Part shown: one piece after another, positions 1 to 8,838 of the stretch
How the letters are laid out: each line of letters begins with the position of its first letter
Numbering within the stretch: position 1 is the first letter of the stretch
Notes under the pieces: model-generated
The model's database searches: none
Told to the model about the DNA's origin: nothing
The model's input: only the letters and a program-made list of their open reading frames with translations
Made by a program: the position numbers and the translations under genes
Assembly (NCBI RefSeq): GCF_001418135.1
Contig: NZ_LIPQ01000351.1
Location: forward strand, 1-38,148
Direction of reading: 5' to 3'
DNA from: Streptomyces aureus
GTDB taxonomy: Bacteria > Actinomycetota > Actinomycetes > Streptomycetales > Streptomycetaceae
DNA: 38,148 nt

Positions 1-3000
1 GAAGCGGGGACGGCCGCGAGGCCATGGACGGGGGCATGGGCGGGTGCCGTGGACAGGGCCTTCGGCTCGTCGGACAGCCCGGCCAGGACCTGGTCGAGCC
101 AGGCCAGGGCGGAGGTCTCGTAGTCCGGTTCGCAGTCGGTACGGGGGGCCAGGCGGACGCCCCCGAGCTCGTCCAGGCGATGGTCCAGGCGCCGCCCGTG
201 CCCGCAGAAGTCGCCGTACGAGGAGTCCCCGAGGGCGAGCACGGCATAGCGGCGACCGTCGAGGCGCGGGGTGTCGGGCGCGGCCAGCGCGTCCCAGAAG
301 CCGGAGCCGTTGTCCGGCGCGTCCCCGTCCCCGAACGTGCTGGTGATCAGGAGCAGGTCGGCGGCCGGCGGCAGCGCCGTGAGGTCGGTCTGGTCCATGC
401 CCGCGAGCGCGGCCCGGTGGCCCGCGGACAGGAGCCGCTCGGCGGTGGCGGTGGCGAAGTCCTCGGCGTTGCCGGTCTGCGAGGCCCACAGCACGACGAC
501 CTCGCGGCCCGCCGCGCCCGTGCCGCCGCCCGCGGGGGCGGTGGGGGCGGTCTGGGGCGCGCGGGAGTACAGGCCGGCCAGCACCCCGTTCACCCACTGC
601 GCGTGATCCTCCCGGAAGGGCGCGCCGGGCGGCAGGACGGGCACTCCGGGTGCGCCCGACTCCAGACCGGCCAGGAAGCCGACGAGGTACTGCCGCTCCT
701 CGGCGGAGAGGACGGGCGGAGGGGCGGGTTCGAGGCCGAAGGCCGCCGCGGTACCGGGCGGCGGGCCTCCGCTCGGGATGACCACGTTCGGAACCACAGG
801 GACCACAGGGGCCACCGGGGACTGCGTGGCCGGCGCCGGGACCGCCGCGATCGCCTGCGCCGTGACCGCCGTCTTCGTCAGCGCGACGGCGCACACCTTC
901 AGCTCGGGCTGGAAGGAGAGCGGATCGACGGCGTCGTTGGTGACGGCGTTGACACACAGGTCCTCGCCGAAGAGGTCGTTCCAGTGGAACGGCGCGAAGC
1001 AATTCCCCGGCGCCACCCGGTCGGTGACCACGGCGGGCAGCACGGCCTTGCCGCGCCGCGAGGCGATCTCCACGGGGTCGCCCTCGCCGACGCCGAGCCG
1101 CGCGGCGTCCCCGGGGTGCAGTTCGACGAACGGCGCCGGGTTGAGCTTGTTGAGCTTGGGGACCTTCCCGGTCTTGGTGAGGGTGTGCCACTGGTGCTGC
1201 AGACGCCCGGTGTTGAGCACGAACGGAAAGGTGTCGTCGGGCATTTCGGCGGGATCCATGTGCGGCCGGGCGTGGAAGACGGCCCGGCCGCTCGCCGTCG
1301 GGAAGACGGGGCCCGTCCCTCGCCCGGAGCCGTTCCCCGCCACGTACCGGATCGGGTTCCGTGCCGGACCTCCGCTCGCGGCCGGCCACTGGACGGGAGT
1401 GCCGCGCAGCCGCTCGTACGACACTCCGCTCAGGTCGTAGCCGGTCCTGGGATTCCCGGCGCGCCTGATCTCGTCGAAGATCTCCTCGGCGCTGTCGTAC
1501 GAGAACGCCTTCTCGTACCCCATCGCGCACGCGACACGGGCGATGATCCGCCAGTCGGCGAGCGCCTCCCCGGGCGGGTCGACGGCCGGCCGGGTGAGGG
1601 TGAGGCCGCGCTCGCTGTTGATCAGTACGCCCTCGGTCTCGGTCCACAGGGCGGCAGGCAGGACGACGTCCGCGTACGCGTTGGTCTCGGTGTCCGCGAA
1701 CGCGTCCTGGGTGATGACGAGTTCGGCGGCCCGCAGGCCCTCGACGACGGTGGCACGGTTGCCGACGGAGGCGACCGGGTTGGTGCAGATGATCCAGCAG
1801 GCCTTGATCTCGCCGTCCGCCATGCGCCGGAAGAGGTCGACGGTGCCCTGTCCGGAGCCGTCCTCGCGGATCGTGCCGGGCGGGAGGTCCCAGAGTTCCT
1901 CGGTGAAGGCCCGGTCCTCGGCGACCAGGACCGAGCGCTGGCCGGGGAGTCCTGGGCCCATGTAGCCCATTTCGCGGCCGCCCATCGCGTTGGGCTGGCC
2001 GGTCAGGGAGAAGGGGCCCGAGCCGGGGCGGCAGATCGCTCCGGTCGCCAGGTGCAGGTTGACCAGGGCGTTGGTGTTCCAGGTGCCGTGGGTGGACTGG
2101 TTGAGGCCCATCGTCCAGCAGCTGGTCCACTCGCTCGCCGTGCCGATCCACTCGGCGGCGGTACGGATGTCGGCCTCGGGTATCCCGGTGATCCGTGCGA
2201 CGGCGGCGGGCGGATAGTCGGCGAGGAACGGGGGCATCGCCTCCCAGCCCTCGGTGTGCGCGGCGACGAAGCCGGGGTCGGTGTGGCCGTTCTCGTGCAG
2301 CAGGTGCAGGAGCCCGTTGAGCAGCGCGAGGTCGGTGCCGGGCGTGATCCGCAGGAAGAGGTCGGCCTTGTCGGCGGTGGTGGTGCGGCGGGGGTCGACG
2401 ACGATCAGCTTCGCCCCCGCCTTGACCCGCTCCATCATGCGGAGGAACAGGATGGGGTGGCAGTCGGCCATGTTGGAGCCGATGACGAGGAATACATCGG
2501 CCCGGTCGAGGTCGTCGTACGAGCCGGGCGGGCCGTCGGCGCCGAGGGACAGCTTGTAGCCGGTGCCGGCGCTCGCCATGCAGAGCCGTGAGTTGGACTC
2601 GATCTGGTTGGTGCCGATGAAGCCCTTGGCGAGCTTGTTGGCGAGGTACTGGGCCTCCAGGCTCATCTGGCCGGAGACGTAGAGCGCGAAGGCGTCGGGC
2701 CCGTGCTCGTCGACGATCGCGCGCAGCCGGCGGGCGGTCTCGGTGAGGGTCCGGCCGGTGTCGGCCGGGACGGGATCGCCCCCGCGCTCCTCCCGCACGA
2801 GCGCGGTGGTCAGGCGTCCGGGGGCGGCGAGCAGATCGGCGGTGGTGGCGCCCTTGGTGCACAGGCGCCCCCGGTTGGCGGGGTGGTCCTTGTCGCCCGT
2901 CGCCCTGAGGACGGTGCGGCGCCCGTCCGGCCCGGTGCCGATGTCGAGGAGCATGCCGCATCCCACACCGCAGTACGAGCAGACGGTCCGCACCTGGTCG

Positions 3001-3050
3001 GGCGTACCGGCCGTACCGGCCCGGGGGGTCGGCGTGTCCTGTCGGGTCAC
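1..3050 (-). CDS. nasA: Assimilatory nitrate reductase fused to flavodoxin-like domain (C-terminus cut by window edge)
   Basis: A molybdopterin oxidoreductase that would reduce nitrate to nitrite in the cytoplasm. The minus-strand frame is open from a GTG at 3050 to the window edge. Seen: an N-terminal 4Fe-4S motif (CSYCGVGC, residues 24-31, fourth Cys near 64), and [10 protein letters not shown] with Cys157, the Mo-ligand position in the NasA/NapA family. A molybdopterin-dinucleotide-binding region follows at about residues 560-700. After a Pro/Ala linker comes a flavodoxin fold ([15 protein letters not shown], then STFGDGDAP and [11 protein letters not shown], about 2-540 bp). Such chains are usually annotated in Streptomyces as bifunctional nitrate reductase / sulfite reductase flavoprotein; the FAD/NADPH part would lie outside the window. 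The fusion suggests that electrons arrive through the chain's own flavin domain (inference). No nirBD or nitrate transporter is visible here. Confidence 0.93.
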   Translation of the reverse strand, partial: MTRQDTPTPRAGTAGTPDQVRTVCSYCGVGCGMLLDIGTGPDGRRTVLRATGDKDHPANRGRLCTKGATTADLLAAPGRLTTALVREERGGDPVPADTGRTLTETARRLRAIVDEHGPDAFALYVSGQMSLEAQYLANKLAKGFIGTNQIESNSRLCMASAGTGYKLSLGADGPPGSYDDLDRADVFLVIGSNMADCHPILFLRMMERVKAGAKLIVVDPRRTTTADKADLFLRITPGTDLALLNGLLHLLHENGHTDPGFVAAHTEGWEAMPPFLADYPPAAVARITGIPEADIRTAAEWIGTASEWTSCWTMGLNQSTHGTWNTNALVNLHLATGAICRPGSGPFSLTGQPNAMGGREMGYMGPGLPGQRSVLVAEDRAFTEELWDLPPGTIREDGSGQGTVDLFRRMADGEIKACWIICTNPVASVGNRATVVEGLRAAELVITQDAFADTETNAYADVVLPAALWTETEGVLINSERGLTLTRPAVDPPGEALADWRIIARVACAMGYEKAFSYDSAEEIFDEIRRAGNPRTGYDLSGVSYERLRGTPVQWPAASGGPARNPIRYVAGNGSGRGTGPVFPTASGRAVFHARPHMDPAEMPDDTFPFVLNTGRLQHQWHTLTKTGKVPKLNKLNPAPFVELHPGDAARLGVGEGDPVEIASRRGKAVLPAVVTDRVAPGNCFAPFHWNDLFGEDLCVNAVTNDAVDPLSFQPELKVCAVALTKTAVTAQAIAAVPAPATQSPVAPVVPVVPNVVIPSGGPPPGTAAAFGLEPAPPPVLSAEERQYLVGFLAGLESGAPGVPVLPPGAPFREDHAQWVNGVLAGLYSRAPQTAPTAPAGGGTGAAGREVVVLWASQTGNAEDFATATAERLLSAGHRAALAGMDQTDLTALPPAADLLLITSTFGDGDAPDNGSGFWDALAAPDTPRLDGRRYAVLALGDSSYGDFCGHGRRLDHRLDELGGVRLAPRTDCEPDYETSALAWLDQVLAGLSDEPKALSTAPAHAPVHGLAAVPA

Positions 3051-3100
3051 CGGGGCGCCTCTCTGTGGAACCGTTCGAGCCCCGACCGTACGAAATGCCC

Positions 3101-3139
3101 GTTACACCTGTGTCAACCCGGCGGATCTTGGTCCGTAAC
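3101..3139 (-). promoter_or_regulatory. Possible GlnR-like half-sites upstream of nasA
   Basis: Read on the minus strand, TTGAC (3116-3112), six bases, then GTAAC (3105-3101) resembles one a/b pair of the streptomycete GlnR box (GTnAC-n6-GaAAC). A further GTTAC lies at 3139-3135. The spacing of the outer copy is one base off the 11-bp register, so the match is imperfect. The position, 50-90 bases upstream of a nitrate assimilation gene, is right for GlnR control. This is pattern matching only. Confidence 0.25.
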
Positions 3140-3233
3140 ACCGGTCACACAGCGGCGCCGGACGCGGTGTGAGAACCAGCGGCAGGCGCGCGTGGTGCCG
3201 GTGCCGAGCCGGACCCACGCGCGGGACCCGACG

Positions 3234-3998
3234 TCACGAAGCGGCGGGGCCTCCGGCGGCGTCAGTGGCGCGCAGCAGCCGGAGGAAGGCCTTCACGCCG
3301 GTGATGATCTCCTCGTTGTCGGTGAGGCGGTTCACCGTCGACTCGAACTCCCGCGCCAGCGCAGCGATCCTCCGGTCGCTCTCGTCGGCCCGCTGATGCG
3401 AGGAGAGCGCGACGGCGTCCACCGTGCGGCGCAGCTCGGCGAGGGCCCGGTACTGCTCCTCCGCCTTGCCGTCGAACACCGTGGCACCGGTCTCCAGGGC
3501 GGCGACCCGCCCGGTCAGGGCCACCACGTCGTCACGCGGGAACGTGACGTCCCTGAGCAGGACACCGAGCCTCCGCCGCAGTTGGCCGAAGTACGCCCCG
3601 GCCGGTCTGAAGAACGTGCTGAGGAGGAAGAATCCGGCGAACCAGTAGCCCGGCTCGCGGCCGGTCGCCGCGGCCACGGCGAGCGCCGCGCCGGCCGTCA
3701 CCACGTGTCCGGCGACGGCGGCCCGCAGCATCACGCGCGCGATGCGCCGCGCCTCGGTGTCCCGCTCCTCGGAGACGGCGATGCCCTTCTCCCTGCTGAG
3801 CGCGATCTCGGCGAGGACCGCGTGCGCGCGGAAGTACAGGTTCCACGGAGCGGTGAGGAGCAGCAGGAGCCAGAGCAGCCCGAGGGCACCCGCTCCCACG
3901 GCGAGCACCGTTCCGGGCGGCGCCCCCACCGCGTACGCCAGGACCAGCGCCCCGACCGCGAGCCCCGCGGCCACGAACACACCCACGACCTTGTTCAC
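3234..3998 (-). CDS. Membrane protein with C-terminal coiled coil, unknown function
   Basis: A 254-residue protein; no family recognised. I chose the GTG at 3998 because GGAGGGGG lies just upstream; an in-frame ATG at 4022 would add eight Gly/Arg-rich residues. Seen: two hydrophobic helices near the N-terminus (about 3-25 and 28-50, ending in PWNLYF), a polar charged loop (SREKGIAVSEERDTEARR), two more helices (about 88-130) and then a soluble tail of about 115 residues. The tail is rich in Arg, Glu, Ala and Leu, with heptad-like spacing (for example AALETGATVFDGKAEEQYRA), suggesting a cytoplasmic coiled coil. Codon use is typical of the neighbours. A perfect inverted repeat lies about 65 bases upstream. 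It could be a scaffold or sensor, but nothing in the sequence fixes a role. Confidence 0.75.
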   Translation of the reverse strand: MNKVVGVFVAAGLAVGALVLAYAVGAPPGTVLAVGAGALGLLWLLLLLTAPWNLYFRAHAVLAEIALSREKGIAVSEERDTEARRIARVMLRAAVAGHVVTAGAALAVAAATGREPGYWFAGFFLLSTFFRPAGAYFGQLRRRLGVLLRDVTFPRDDVVALTGRVAALETGATVFDGKAEEQYRALAELRRTVDAVALSSHQRADESDRRIAALAREFESTVNRLTDNEEIITGVKAFLRLLRATDAAGGPAAS

Positions 3999-4062
3999 GC
4001 CGCCCCCTCCGCGCCTGTTCACACCCTGGCGCCATGGTCCCGCCGGGCCCCGCCCCGGGCCA

Positions 4063-4078
4063 TGAGTACCGCTACTCA
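4063..4078 (-). promoter_or_regulatory. Perfect inverted repeat TGAGTA-N4-TACTCA
   Basis: Six-base perfect arms (4063-4068 and 4073-4078) around CCGC. It lies in the 257-bp gap upstream of the membrane protein gene that starts at 3998 and downstream of the stop at 4256. The symmetry and its position about 65 bases before a start codon suggest a dimeric repressor operator for that gene. No regulator is identified. Confidence 0.4.
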
Positions 4079-4255
4079 GATCGGTCCGGCGGTCCGTTCC
4101 GCGACAGTGGCGGCGCTCCGGAGCCCATGGGGCGATGCGTATGAAGCACCGAGCCCATGCGGGGGACGCCGGAGCCGCGGCGTGCCGAGGGCCCGTGGCC
4201 GTGGGGCTCCGCCGAGGGGCGGCGGAGCCTCGGTCCGGACCGCGTGGCCGGGTGA

Positions 4256-5506
4256 TCAGCCGATCGCGAGCGGGTCCCCCGGGGCGAGCGCGGCCGCGAT
4301 CCGCTCGGCGACCACCTCGGCCTGGTTGCCGTCGGGCGTGGTCGCCGTCTTCGTCGCAGAGACCGCGATGGCGAGACGCTTGGACGGAAGGTACGCCTGG
4401 ATGGCCGCGTACCCCGAGAACGACGGGTTCTGCAGGATCCAGCCGTTGACCACGATGACGCCGAGACCGAAGTGCGCCGCCTCGGTCTGCTTCAGACAGA
4501 TGGTCGCGGGACAGGTCGCCGTCCCGCCGCCGAGTCCGACCGTGCCCGGGTCGAGCAGGGTGCGGTACGAGCGGGGCGAGAGGAGTTCGCCGCTGCCGAT
4601 GGCCTGGGCCGAGCGCGCCAGGTCACAGATGTCGGTGGTGATCACGGCGCCGGGCGCGGTGGTCCACGACGGGTTCCAGAACGTGGACTCCTCGTAGAGA
4701 CCGCGGTCCGAGGTGAAGGCGTGCAGGACGGGGCGCGGGATGTCGGGCGTGAAGTTGTTCTGCGTGTTCCGCAGCTCCAGCGGCCCCGTGACCTTCTCCC
4801 TCACCAGGCGGTCGATCCGTACCCCGGTGATCTTCTCGAGCGCCTCGACCAGGTAGACGTAGTTGGCGTGCGAGTAGCTCCAGCTCGTGCCCGGCTCGTA
4901 CCAGAAGGAGTGGCGCAGAGGATACGCGACCAGCTGCTCGGGGGTCCACGCCCGGAAGGGGTGGGCCTCCAGCTCCTTCAGGAACTCCGGGTCGGTGACG
5001 TAGTCGTGGAGGCCCGTGGTGTTGGACGCCAGCATGCGCAGGGTGATCCGGTTCGCCTTGGGCAGGTCGGGCAGCCAGCGCTCCACCGTGTCGTCGAGCC
5101 GGACCCGCCGCTCCTCGACCAGCTTGAGGAGGGCCGTCGAGATATGGGCGAAGGCCACCGAGCCGGCGCGGAAGTGCATGCCGGGCTCGGCCGGGACGCC
5201 GGTCATGGACTCACCGAGCGCGTCCGTGAGGACCTCGCGCCCGTCGACCGTGACCCGTACCTGCACGGCGTTCAGCCGGAGGTCCTTCCTGGCCTTGCGG
5301 GTGATGTCCAGGACCTTGCGGGACGTCCCGCCGAGGTGGCCCTCGGTCCGCACGCAGTCGGACCCGCCCCGGCCGCCGGGGCCCTCGGCGAGCGCGGGTG
5401 CCACGGCCGTCGTCTGGACGGTGAGGGCGAGGAGGGCGCCGCAGAGCAGAGCCCTGCGGGACCGTGCACGCGTGCGCGTGCGCGGGGAGTGGGGGGTGTG
5501 CGTCAT
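4256..5506 (-). CDS. Secreted beta-lactamase-fold (serine hydrolase family) protein with degenerate active-site motifs
   Basis: A 416-residue member of the peptidase S12 / class C beta-lactamase-like family. I chose the ATG at 5506 because a signal peptide follows directly (Arg-rich n-region, hydrophobic stretch at about 19-40, ALA cleavage site), so the protein should be exported. The family scaffold is clear: HFRAGSV at 111-117, LDDTVERWLPDLP at 138-149, ITLRMLASNTTGLHDY at 154-169, PGTSWSYSHANYVYL at 205-219. However, the nucleophile motif SxxK reads S116-V-A-F119, the YxN motif reads Y211-S-H213, and the C-terminal HxG/KTG position reads N360-P-S. A Cys pair (CPATIC, 332-337) may form a disulfide. 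It may be a binding pseudoenzyme, or belong to a subfamily with altered chemistry. It sits alone between 230-270 bp gaps. Confidence 0.85.
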   Translation of the reverse strand: MTHTPHSPRTRTRARSRRALLCGALLALTVQTTAVAPALAEGPGGRGGSDCVRTEGHLGGTSRKVLDITRKARKDLRLNAVQVRVTVDGREVLTDALGESMTGVPAEPGMHFRAGSVAFAHISTALLKLVEERRVRLDDTVERWLPDLPKANRITLRMLASNTTGLHDYVTDPEFLKELEAHPFRAWTPEQLVAYPLRHSFWYEPGTSWSYSHANYVYLVEALEKITGVRIDRLVREKVTGPLELRNTQNNFTPDIPRPVLHAFTSDRGLYEESTFWNPSWTTAPGAVITTDICDLARSAQAIGSGELLSPRSYRTLLDPGTVGLGGGTATCPATICLKQTEAAHFGLGVIVVNGWILQNPSFSGYAAIQAYLPSKRLAIAVSATKTATTPDGNQAEVVAERIAAALAPGDPLAIG

Positions 5507-5776
5507 GCCCCGCACTATGTCCGGGAGGGTGGGCGACCCCGGGGCGAACACTCCGCAGACCGCGCGAGACCCGCCCGGGTGGGGCAGACGACAGCGCCGT
5601 CCGGGCGCGTCACGGGACGGCCGGTCCCGGCCGCCTTCGCACGGCTTCGCCTCGGGGGACGGGCGTGCCGCGCGGCGGCGGCGGGCCCTCCGCCCGTACG
5701 GCCCGGACGACCGCCCCGGGCCGGAGAGGGACGTGGCGGTCGGGCGCGGTCGTCGCGGTCGTGGCGCCGCGTGGTG

Positions 5777-6185
5777 TCAGGCGGCGGGCTTGCCCGGCTG
5801 GTCGTGGGTCGCGCAGTGGATGCCGCCGCCACCGGACGCGATGGTGTCGATCCGCACCTGCACGACGTCCCGCTGGGGGAAGTGCTCCCGAAGGATGCCC
5901 CTGGCGCGGTCGTCCGCCGTCCGGTCGCCGAACTTGGGCAGGAAGACCGAGCCGTTGGCGACGTAGAAGTTGGCGTACGTCGACACGAAGTCGTCGCCCT
6001 CGCCCGTGATCCGGTCGAGGTCGGGCTGCGGCAGGTCGATGATCTCGAAGCGCCGGCCCCGCGCGTCGGTCGCCGTCTCCAGGACCGAGGAGTTCGTCCT
6101 CGATCCGGTCCCGGGTCTTCCCCCGGTTGCGGTTGTCGTTGACGATCGAGCTCTCGGTGACGAGCAGGGTCGGCCTGGGGCGAGC
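5777..6185 (-). pseudogene. Agmatine deiminase remnant (truncated, internally deleted, frameshifted)
   Basis: The 3' part of an agmatine deiminase (peptidylarginine-deiminase family, agmatine to N-carbamoylputrescine). About 135 of the usual 340-370 residues remain. One frame (about 6185-6095) reads LLVTESSIVNDNRNRGKT...IEDELL. The reading then moves to another frame (about 6085-5777), which reads LETATDARGRRFEIIDLPQP, GEGDDFVSTYANFYVANGSV and the active-site segment SGGGGIHCATHDQP with the catalytic Cys. The stretch that normally joins these blocks (about 50-60 residues) is missing, so a deletion probably caused the frameshift. The N-terminal two thirds are absent, and the upstream break coincides with a copy of a dispersed repeat end at 6193-6227. 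The downstream end is well preserved, suggesting recent decay. It is not translated as a functional enzyme. Confidence 0.8.
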
Positions 6186-6192
6186 TGCTCCG

Positions 6193-6227
6193 GGGGGTGC
6201 CTTGCCGATCTGCCGGGCTCTCGGCGT
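6193..6227 (+). repeat. Partial copy of the dispersed hairpin element (left end only)
   Basis: About 35 bases beginning GGGGGTGCCTTGCCGATC and running through TGCCGGGCTC to CGGCGT match the left end of the 141-bp hairpin element at 14246-14386, with about three differences. The second arm is absent. The match stops at the point where the agmatine deiminase remnant loses its homology. Confidence 0.55.
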
Positions 6228-6416
6228 GATCGCAAGAGAGATACCTCCTAAGCCCTGTCGGCCTGGTCCGGAAGATCGGGCACACGCCGACCGCCGGGTC
6301 GCGCGGCTGCGTGGCCGGGTGAACCCCGTACGCCCATTGAGGGGAACACCGAGTCGCGAGGGTGGATATATCGGGACACGATGACACTTCATGGCCCCTT
6401 CTCCCAGGAGGCGGGA

Positions 6417-6905
6417 ATGGCTGAGCTCATCGTCATCGGATACGACGACCCCCAGGTGGCCGAGCAGGCGTACGGCACGGTGCAGGAGCTGCAGCGCGAC
6501 TACGTCGTGCATCTCAACGGTCTCGCCGTCGTCTCCGTCGACGCCGACGGCAGCACCCACGTCGACACCGACAGCCGCGTCGTCGGTGTGTCCGCCGCGT
6601 CCGGTGCCGTCTGGGGAGCCATCTTCGGCCTGCTCTTCCTGCTCCCCGGCGTGGGGCTCCTGACCGGAGCCGCCCTCGGCGGCCTCGTCGGGAAGATCAG
6701 CAAGTCCGGCGTCGACGACCGGTTCCGCCAGCAGGTGGCGGACCTCCTCAAGCCCGGTTCGGCCGCCGTCGTGATCATGGCCTCGAAGGTCACCGACGAC
6801 AAGTTCACCGTGGCCATGCGGCCTCACGGCGGCACCGTCCTCAAGACCTCGCTCAGCGACGAGGACGAGAAGGAGCTGGCCGAGCAGCTCGCCGGCTCGC
6901 AGTAG
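6417..6905 (+). CDS. DUF1269 family membrane protein (copy 1)
   Basis: A 162-residue DUF1269 protein. The ATG at 6417 follows CCAGGAGGCGGGA, a strong ribosome-binding site; an in-frame ATG at 6381 lacks one. Seen: an N-terminal alpha/beta segment (LIVIGYDD...VVSVDADGSTHVDT), a Gly-rich hydrophobic hairpin at about 60-95 (GAVWGAIFGLLFLLPGVGLLTGAALGGLVGK), and a second soluble segment with the family signature PGSAAVVIMASKVTDDKF and GTVLKTSLS. The role of the family is not established; the glycine-zipper hairpin suggests membrane association. It heads a same-strand cluster with a baeRF3 protein, a lipoprotein and a second DUF1269 paralogue. A short AT-rich GATATATC at about 6365 may be part of its promoter. 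Confidence 0.88.
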   Translation: MAELIVIGYDDPQVAEQAYGTVQELQRDYVVHLNGLAVVSVDADGSTHVDTDSRVVGVSAASGAVWGAIFGLLFLLPGVGLLTGAALGGLVGKISKSGVDDRFRQQVADLLKPGSAAVVIMASKVTDDKFTVAMRPHGGTVLKTSLSDEDEKELAEQLAGSQ

Positions 6906-6953
6906 CCGGCCCCCCCTCGCGGAACCGCCGGAACTCGTCAGGAAGGCTTCCTC

Positions 6954-8048
6954 ATGGACCCCGCGCTCAGCAGCGACGGACTCGCGAAGCTGCGACAGCC
7001 CCGCCCGTACCCCGCCGTGTCCCTCGTGATGCCCACCCATCGCCGCGAGCCGGACAACGCCCAGGACCCCGTACGCCTCCGCAACCTCGTGGCCGCGGCG
7101 GAGAAGGCGATCCAGGACGACCCGGCGGTGACCCGCGAACGGCGCGCCGACGTCATGGACCAGCTGAGCCGTGCGGTGGCCGAGACCGACCTCGCGCACG
7201 CCGAGGACGGACTGGTCATCTTCGCGGCCCCGGGGGAGCACCACGTGTGGACGGTGGCCCGTACGGTCCCCGAGCGCGTCGTCGTCGCCGACACCTTCCT
7301 CACCCGGAACCTCGTCGCCGCCCAGGCCGCCGAGCAGCCCTCCTGGGCGCTCGCCGTCTCGGCCGACCGCGTCTCGCTGTGGAGCGGCAGCCCCGAGCGG
7401 GTCACCGAGCACACCGGGGACGGCTTCCCGCTCACCCGCAGCCTCGAAGACCCGGACGCGGAGCGCAAGGAGCGCATCGGCGACCTGCCCAGCACCTTTC
7501 AGGACGAGGCCACCCGCCGGTTCCTGCGCGAGGCGCACACCGCCCTGCGCGCCGTCCTCGCCTCCGCGCCGCACCCGCTGTACGTGATCGGTGAACCCGC
7601 AGCCCTCGCGCTCCTCGAGGACACCGGACCGCTCCAGCCGGGCGCGACACCCGTCCACCGCGGAGGGCTCGCGAAGGGACCGGCCGCCGCGGTCCACGAG
7701 GCCGTCGAGCCGGCCCGCGTCGCCCGCGAGTCCGCCGCGGCGGCCACCGTCCTGGCCGAACTCGACGCCGCCCGGGGGCGCCGCGAGTTCGCCGGCGGAA
7801 TCGACGAGGTGTGGCAGGCCGTGAAGGAGGGCCGGATCCGGCTGCTCGCCGTCGAGGACCACTACCGGACCGTCGTACGCGACGAGGGCGGCCATCTGGA
7901 ACCCGCCGAACCGTCCGAGCCCGAGTCGCGGGACGACATGGTCGACGAGATCGTCGAGCGGGCCCTCGACACCGGGGCCGAGGTCCAGTTCGTCCGCGAC
8001 GACACCCTGCTCGACATGGACCGCATCGCCGGCGTCCTGCGCTACTGA
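6954..8048 (+). CDS. baeRF3-type (bacterial archaeo-eukaryotic release factor family) protein
   Basis: A 364-residue protein resembling the baeRF3 domain family, bacterial relatives of the eRF1/aRF1 release factor and Dom34 fold that are often proposed to act on stalled or hibernating ribosomes. Seen: the opening LRQPRPYPAVSLVMPTHRREPDN, the central HAEDGLVIFAAPGEHHVWTV and WALAVSADRVSLWSG, and the C-terminal end AEVQFVRDDTLLDMDRIAGVLRY, a RNase-E/pelota-like fold ending typical of these proteins. It starts 48 bases after the first DUF1269 gene; AGGAAGG lies before the ATG. The close grouping with DUF1269 genes suggests a stress-related unit (inference). I saw no GGQ motif, so peptide-release activity is not implied. 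Confidence 0.8.
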   Translation: MDPALSSDGLAKLRQPRPYPAVSLVMPTHRREPDNAQDPVRLRNLVAAAEKAIQDDPAVTRERRADVMDQLSRAVAETDLAHAEDGLVIFAAPGEHHVWTVARTVPERVVVADTFLTRNLVAAQAAEQPSWALAVSADRVSLWSGSPERVTEHTGDGFPLTRSLEDPDAERKERIGDLPSTFQDEATRRFLREAHTALRAVLASAPHPLYVIGEPAALALLEDTGPLQPGATPVHRGGLAKGPAAAVHEAVEPARVARESAAAATVLAELDAARGRREFAGGIDEVWQAVKEGRIRLLAVEDHYRTVVRDEGGHLEPAEPSEPESRDDMVDEIVERALDTGAEVQFVRDDTLLDMDRIAGVLRY

Positions 8049-8052
8049 CGAC

Positions 8053-8120
8053 GACCGGACCAAGGCCGACCGGACCAAGACCGACCGGACCAAGACCGAT
8101 ACAACGACCGGACCAAGACC
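8053..8120 (+). repeat. Tandem 15-base direct repeats in the gap
   Basis: Units of GACCGGACCAAGACC begin at 8053, 8068, 8083 and 8106 (spacing 15, 15, 23); the last two are separated by GATACAAC, and GACACAAC follows the last. They fill most of the 119-bp gap between the baeRF3 gene and the lipoprotein gene. They probably arose by slippage; a regulatory role is possible but unsupported. Confidence 0.8.
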
Positions 8121-8167
8121 GACACAACGACCGTACGACGAACGCTCACGAGAAGAGGACTCATCCT

Positions 8168-8809
8168 GTGAACCCCACATCGGCGCGCGCGAGACGGGCG
8201 GTCCGCGCACGGGCGGTGAGCGCGGCCGCGGCCGTCGTCGTCACGGCCCTCGGCGCGGTCGGCCTCGTGTCCTGCGACACCGGGAACGACGACACCGGCG
8301 GCCCCGCCGTCAGTGAACGCCCCACGGCTCCCGACACCGCCGGCTTCTCGGGCGAACTGCCCTCCTCCGTCGCCTCGTCGGGCGCGGCCGCGGTCGAGTC
8401 CGCCCGCGCGTCCGCCTCCTCCGCGGCGGCATCGGCCTCCGCGCGGGAGGCCGAGCGCAAGGCGTCCATCGGCGCGGAGGTCGAGCGCACGCGCCAGGAG
8501 GCCGAGGACGAGCTGGAGGACGTGAAGGCCCCGGGCAACGCGCTGAACGAGGTCGCGATGACCGGCAAGCCGCGCGCGGACACCGGCGGCGTGCTGACGG
8601 TCGTCCTGAACATCACCAACAACACGGACGAGGAAGCCTCGTACGCCGTGCAGGTCGACTTCCTCGACCCCTCGGGCAAGGTCGTCGAGACGCAGTTCGT
8701 CGGCGTCGAGGACCTCCAACCGGGTGAACGCCAGCAGCCGTTGGTCATCAGCAGGCAGCCCCCCGAGCCGGTGCTCACCCCGAGGCTCACCAAGGCACAG
8801 CGGTACTGA
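8168..8809 (+). CDS. Lipoprotein with Ala/Ser helix and C-terminal FxLYD-like domain
   Basis: A 213-residue exported protein. The GTG at 8168 follows AGAAGAGGA. An Arg-rich n-region and hydrophobic stretch end in a lipobox LVSC at about residue 36, so it should be anchored on the outer face of the membrane. A Ser/Ala/Glu-rich segment (ASASSAAASASAREAERK through AEDELEDV) probably forms an extended helix. The C-terminal third (VLTVVLNITNNTDEEASYAV through FVGVEDLQPGERQ) has the beta-sandwich pattern of FxLYD-type domains found in secreted actinobacterial proteins. It lies between the baeRF3 gene and the second DUF1269 gene, all on one strand. The function is unknown. Confidence 0.75.
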   Translation: MNPTSARARRAVRARAVSAAAAVVVTALGAVGLVSCDTGNDDTGGPAVSERPTAPDTAGFSGELPSSVASSGAAAVESARASASSAAASASAREAERKASIGAEVERTRQEAEDELEDVKAPGNALNEVAMTGKPRADTGGVLTVVLNITNNTDEEASYAVQVDFLDPSGKVVETQFVGVEDLQPGERQQPLVISRQPPEPVLTPRLTKAQRY

Positions 8810-8838
8810 CGCCAGGACTGACACAGGAGGAGAGCCGT

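Noticed and set aside
24-2591. Long plus-strand open frame opposite the nitrate reductase gene
   Set aside because: Its translation is Gly/Arg/Val-rich without any domain and mirrors the codons of the clearly real minus-strand gene.
5610-8210. Long minus-strand open frame spanning the DUF1269 and baeRF3 genes
   Set aside because: It is an antisense shadow of well-supported plus-strand genes. Only its short segment near 6095-6185 has homology, and that belongs to the agmatine deiminase remnant.
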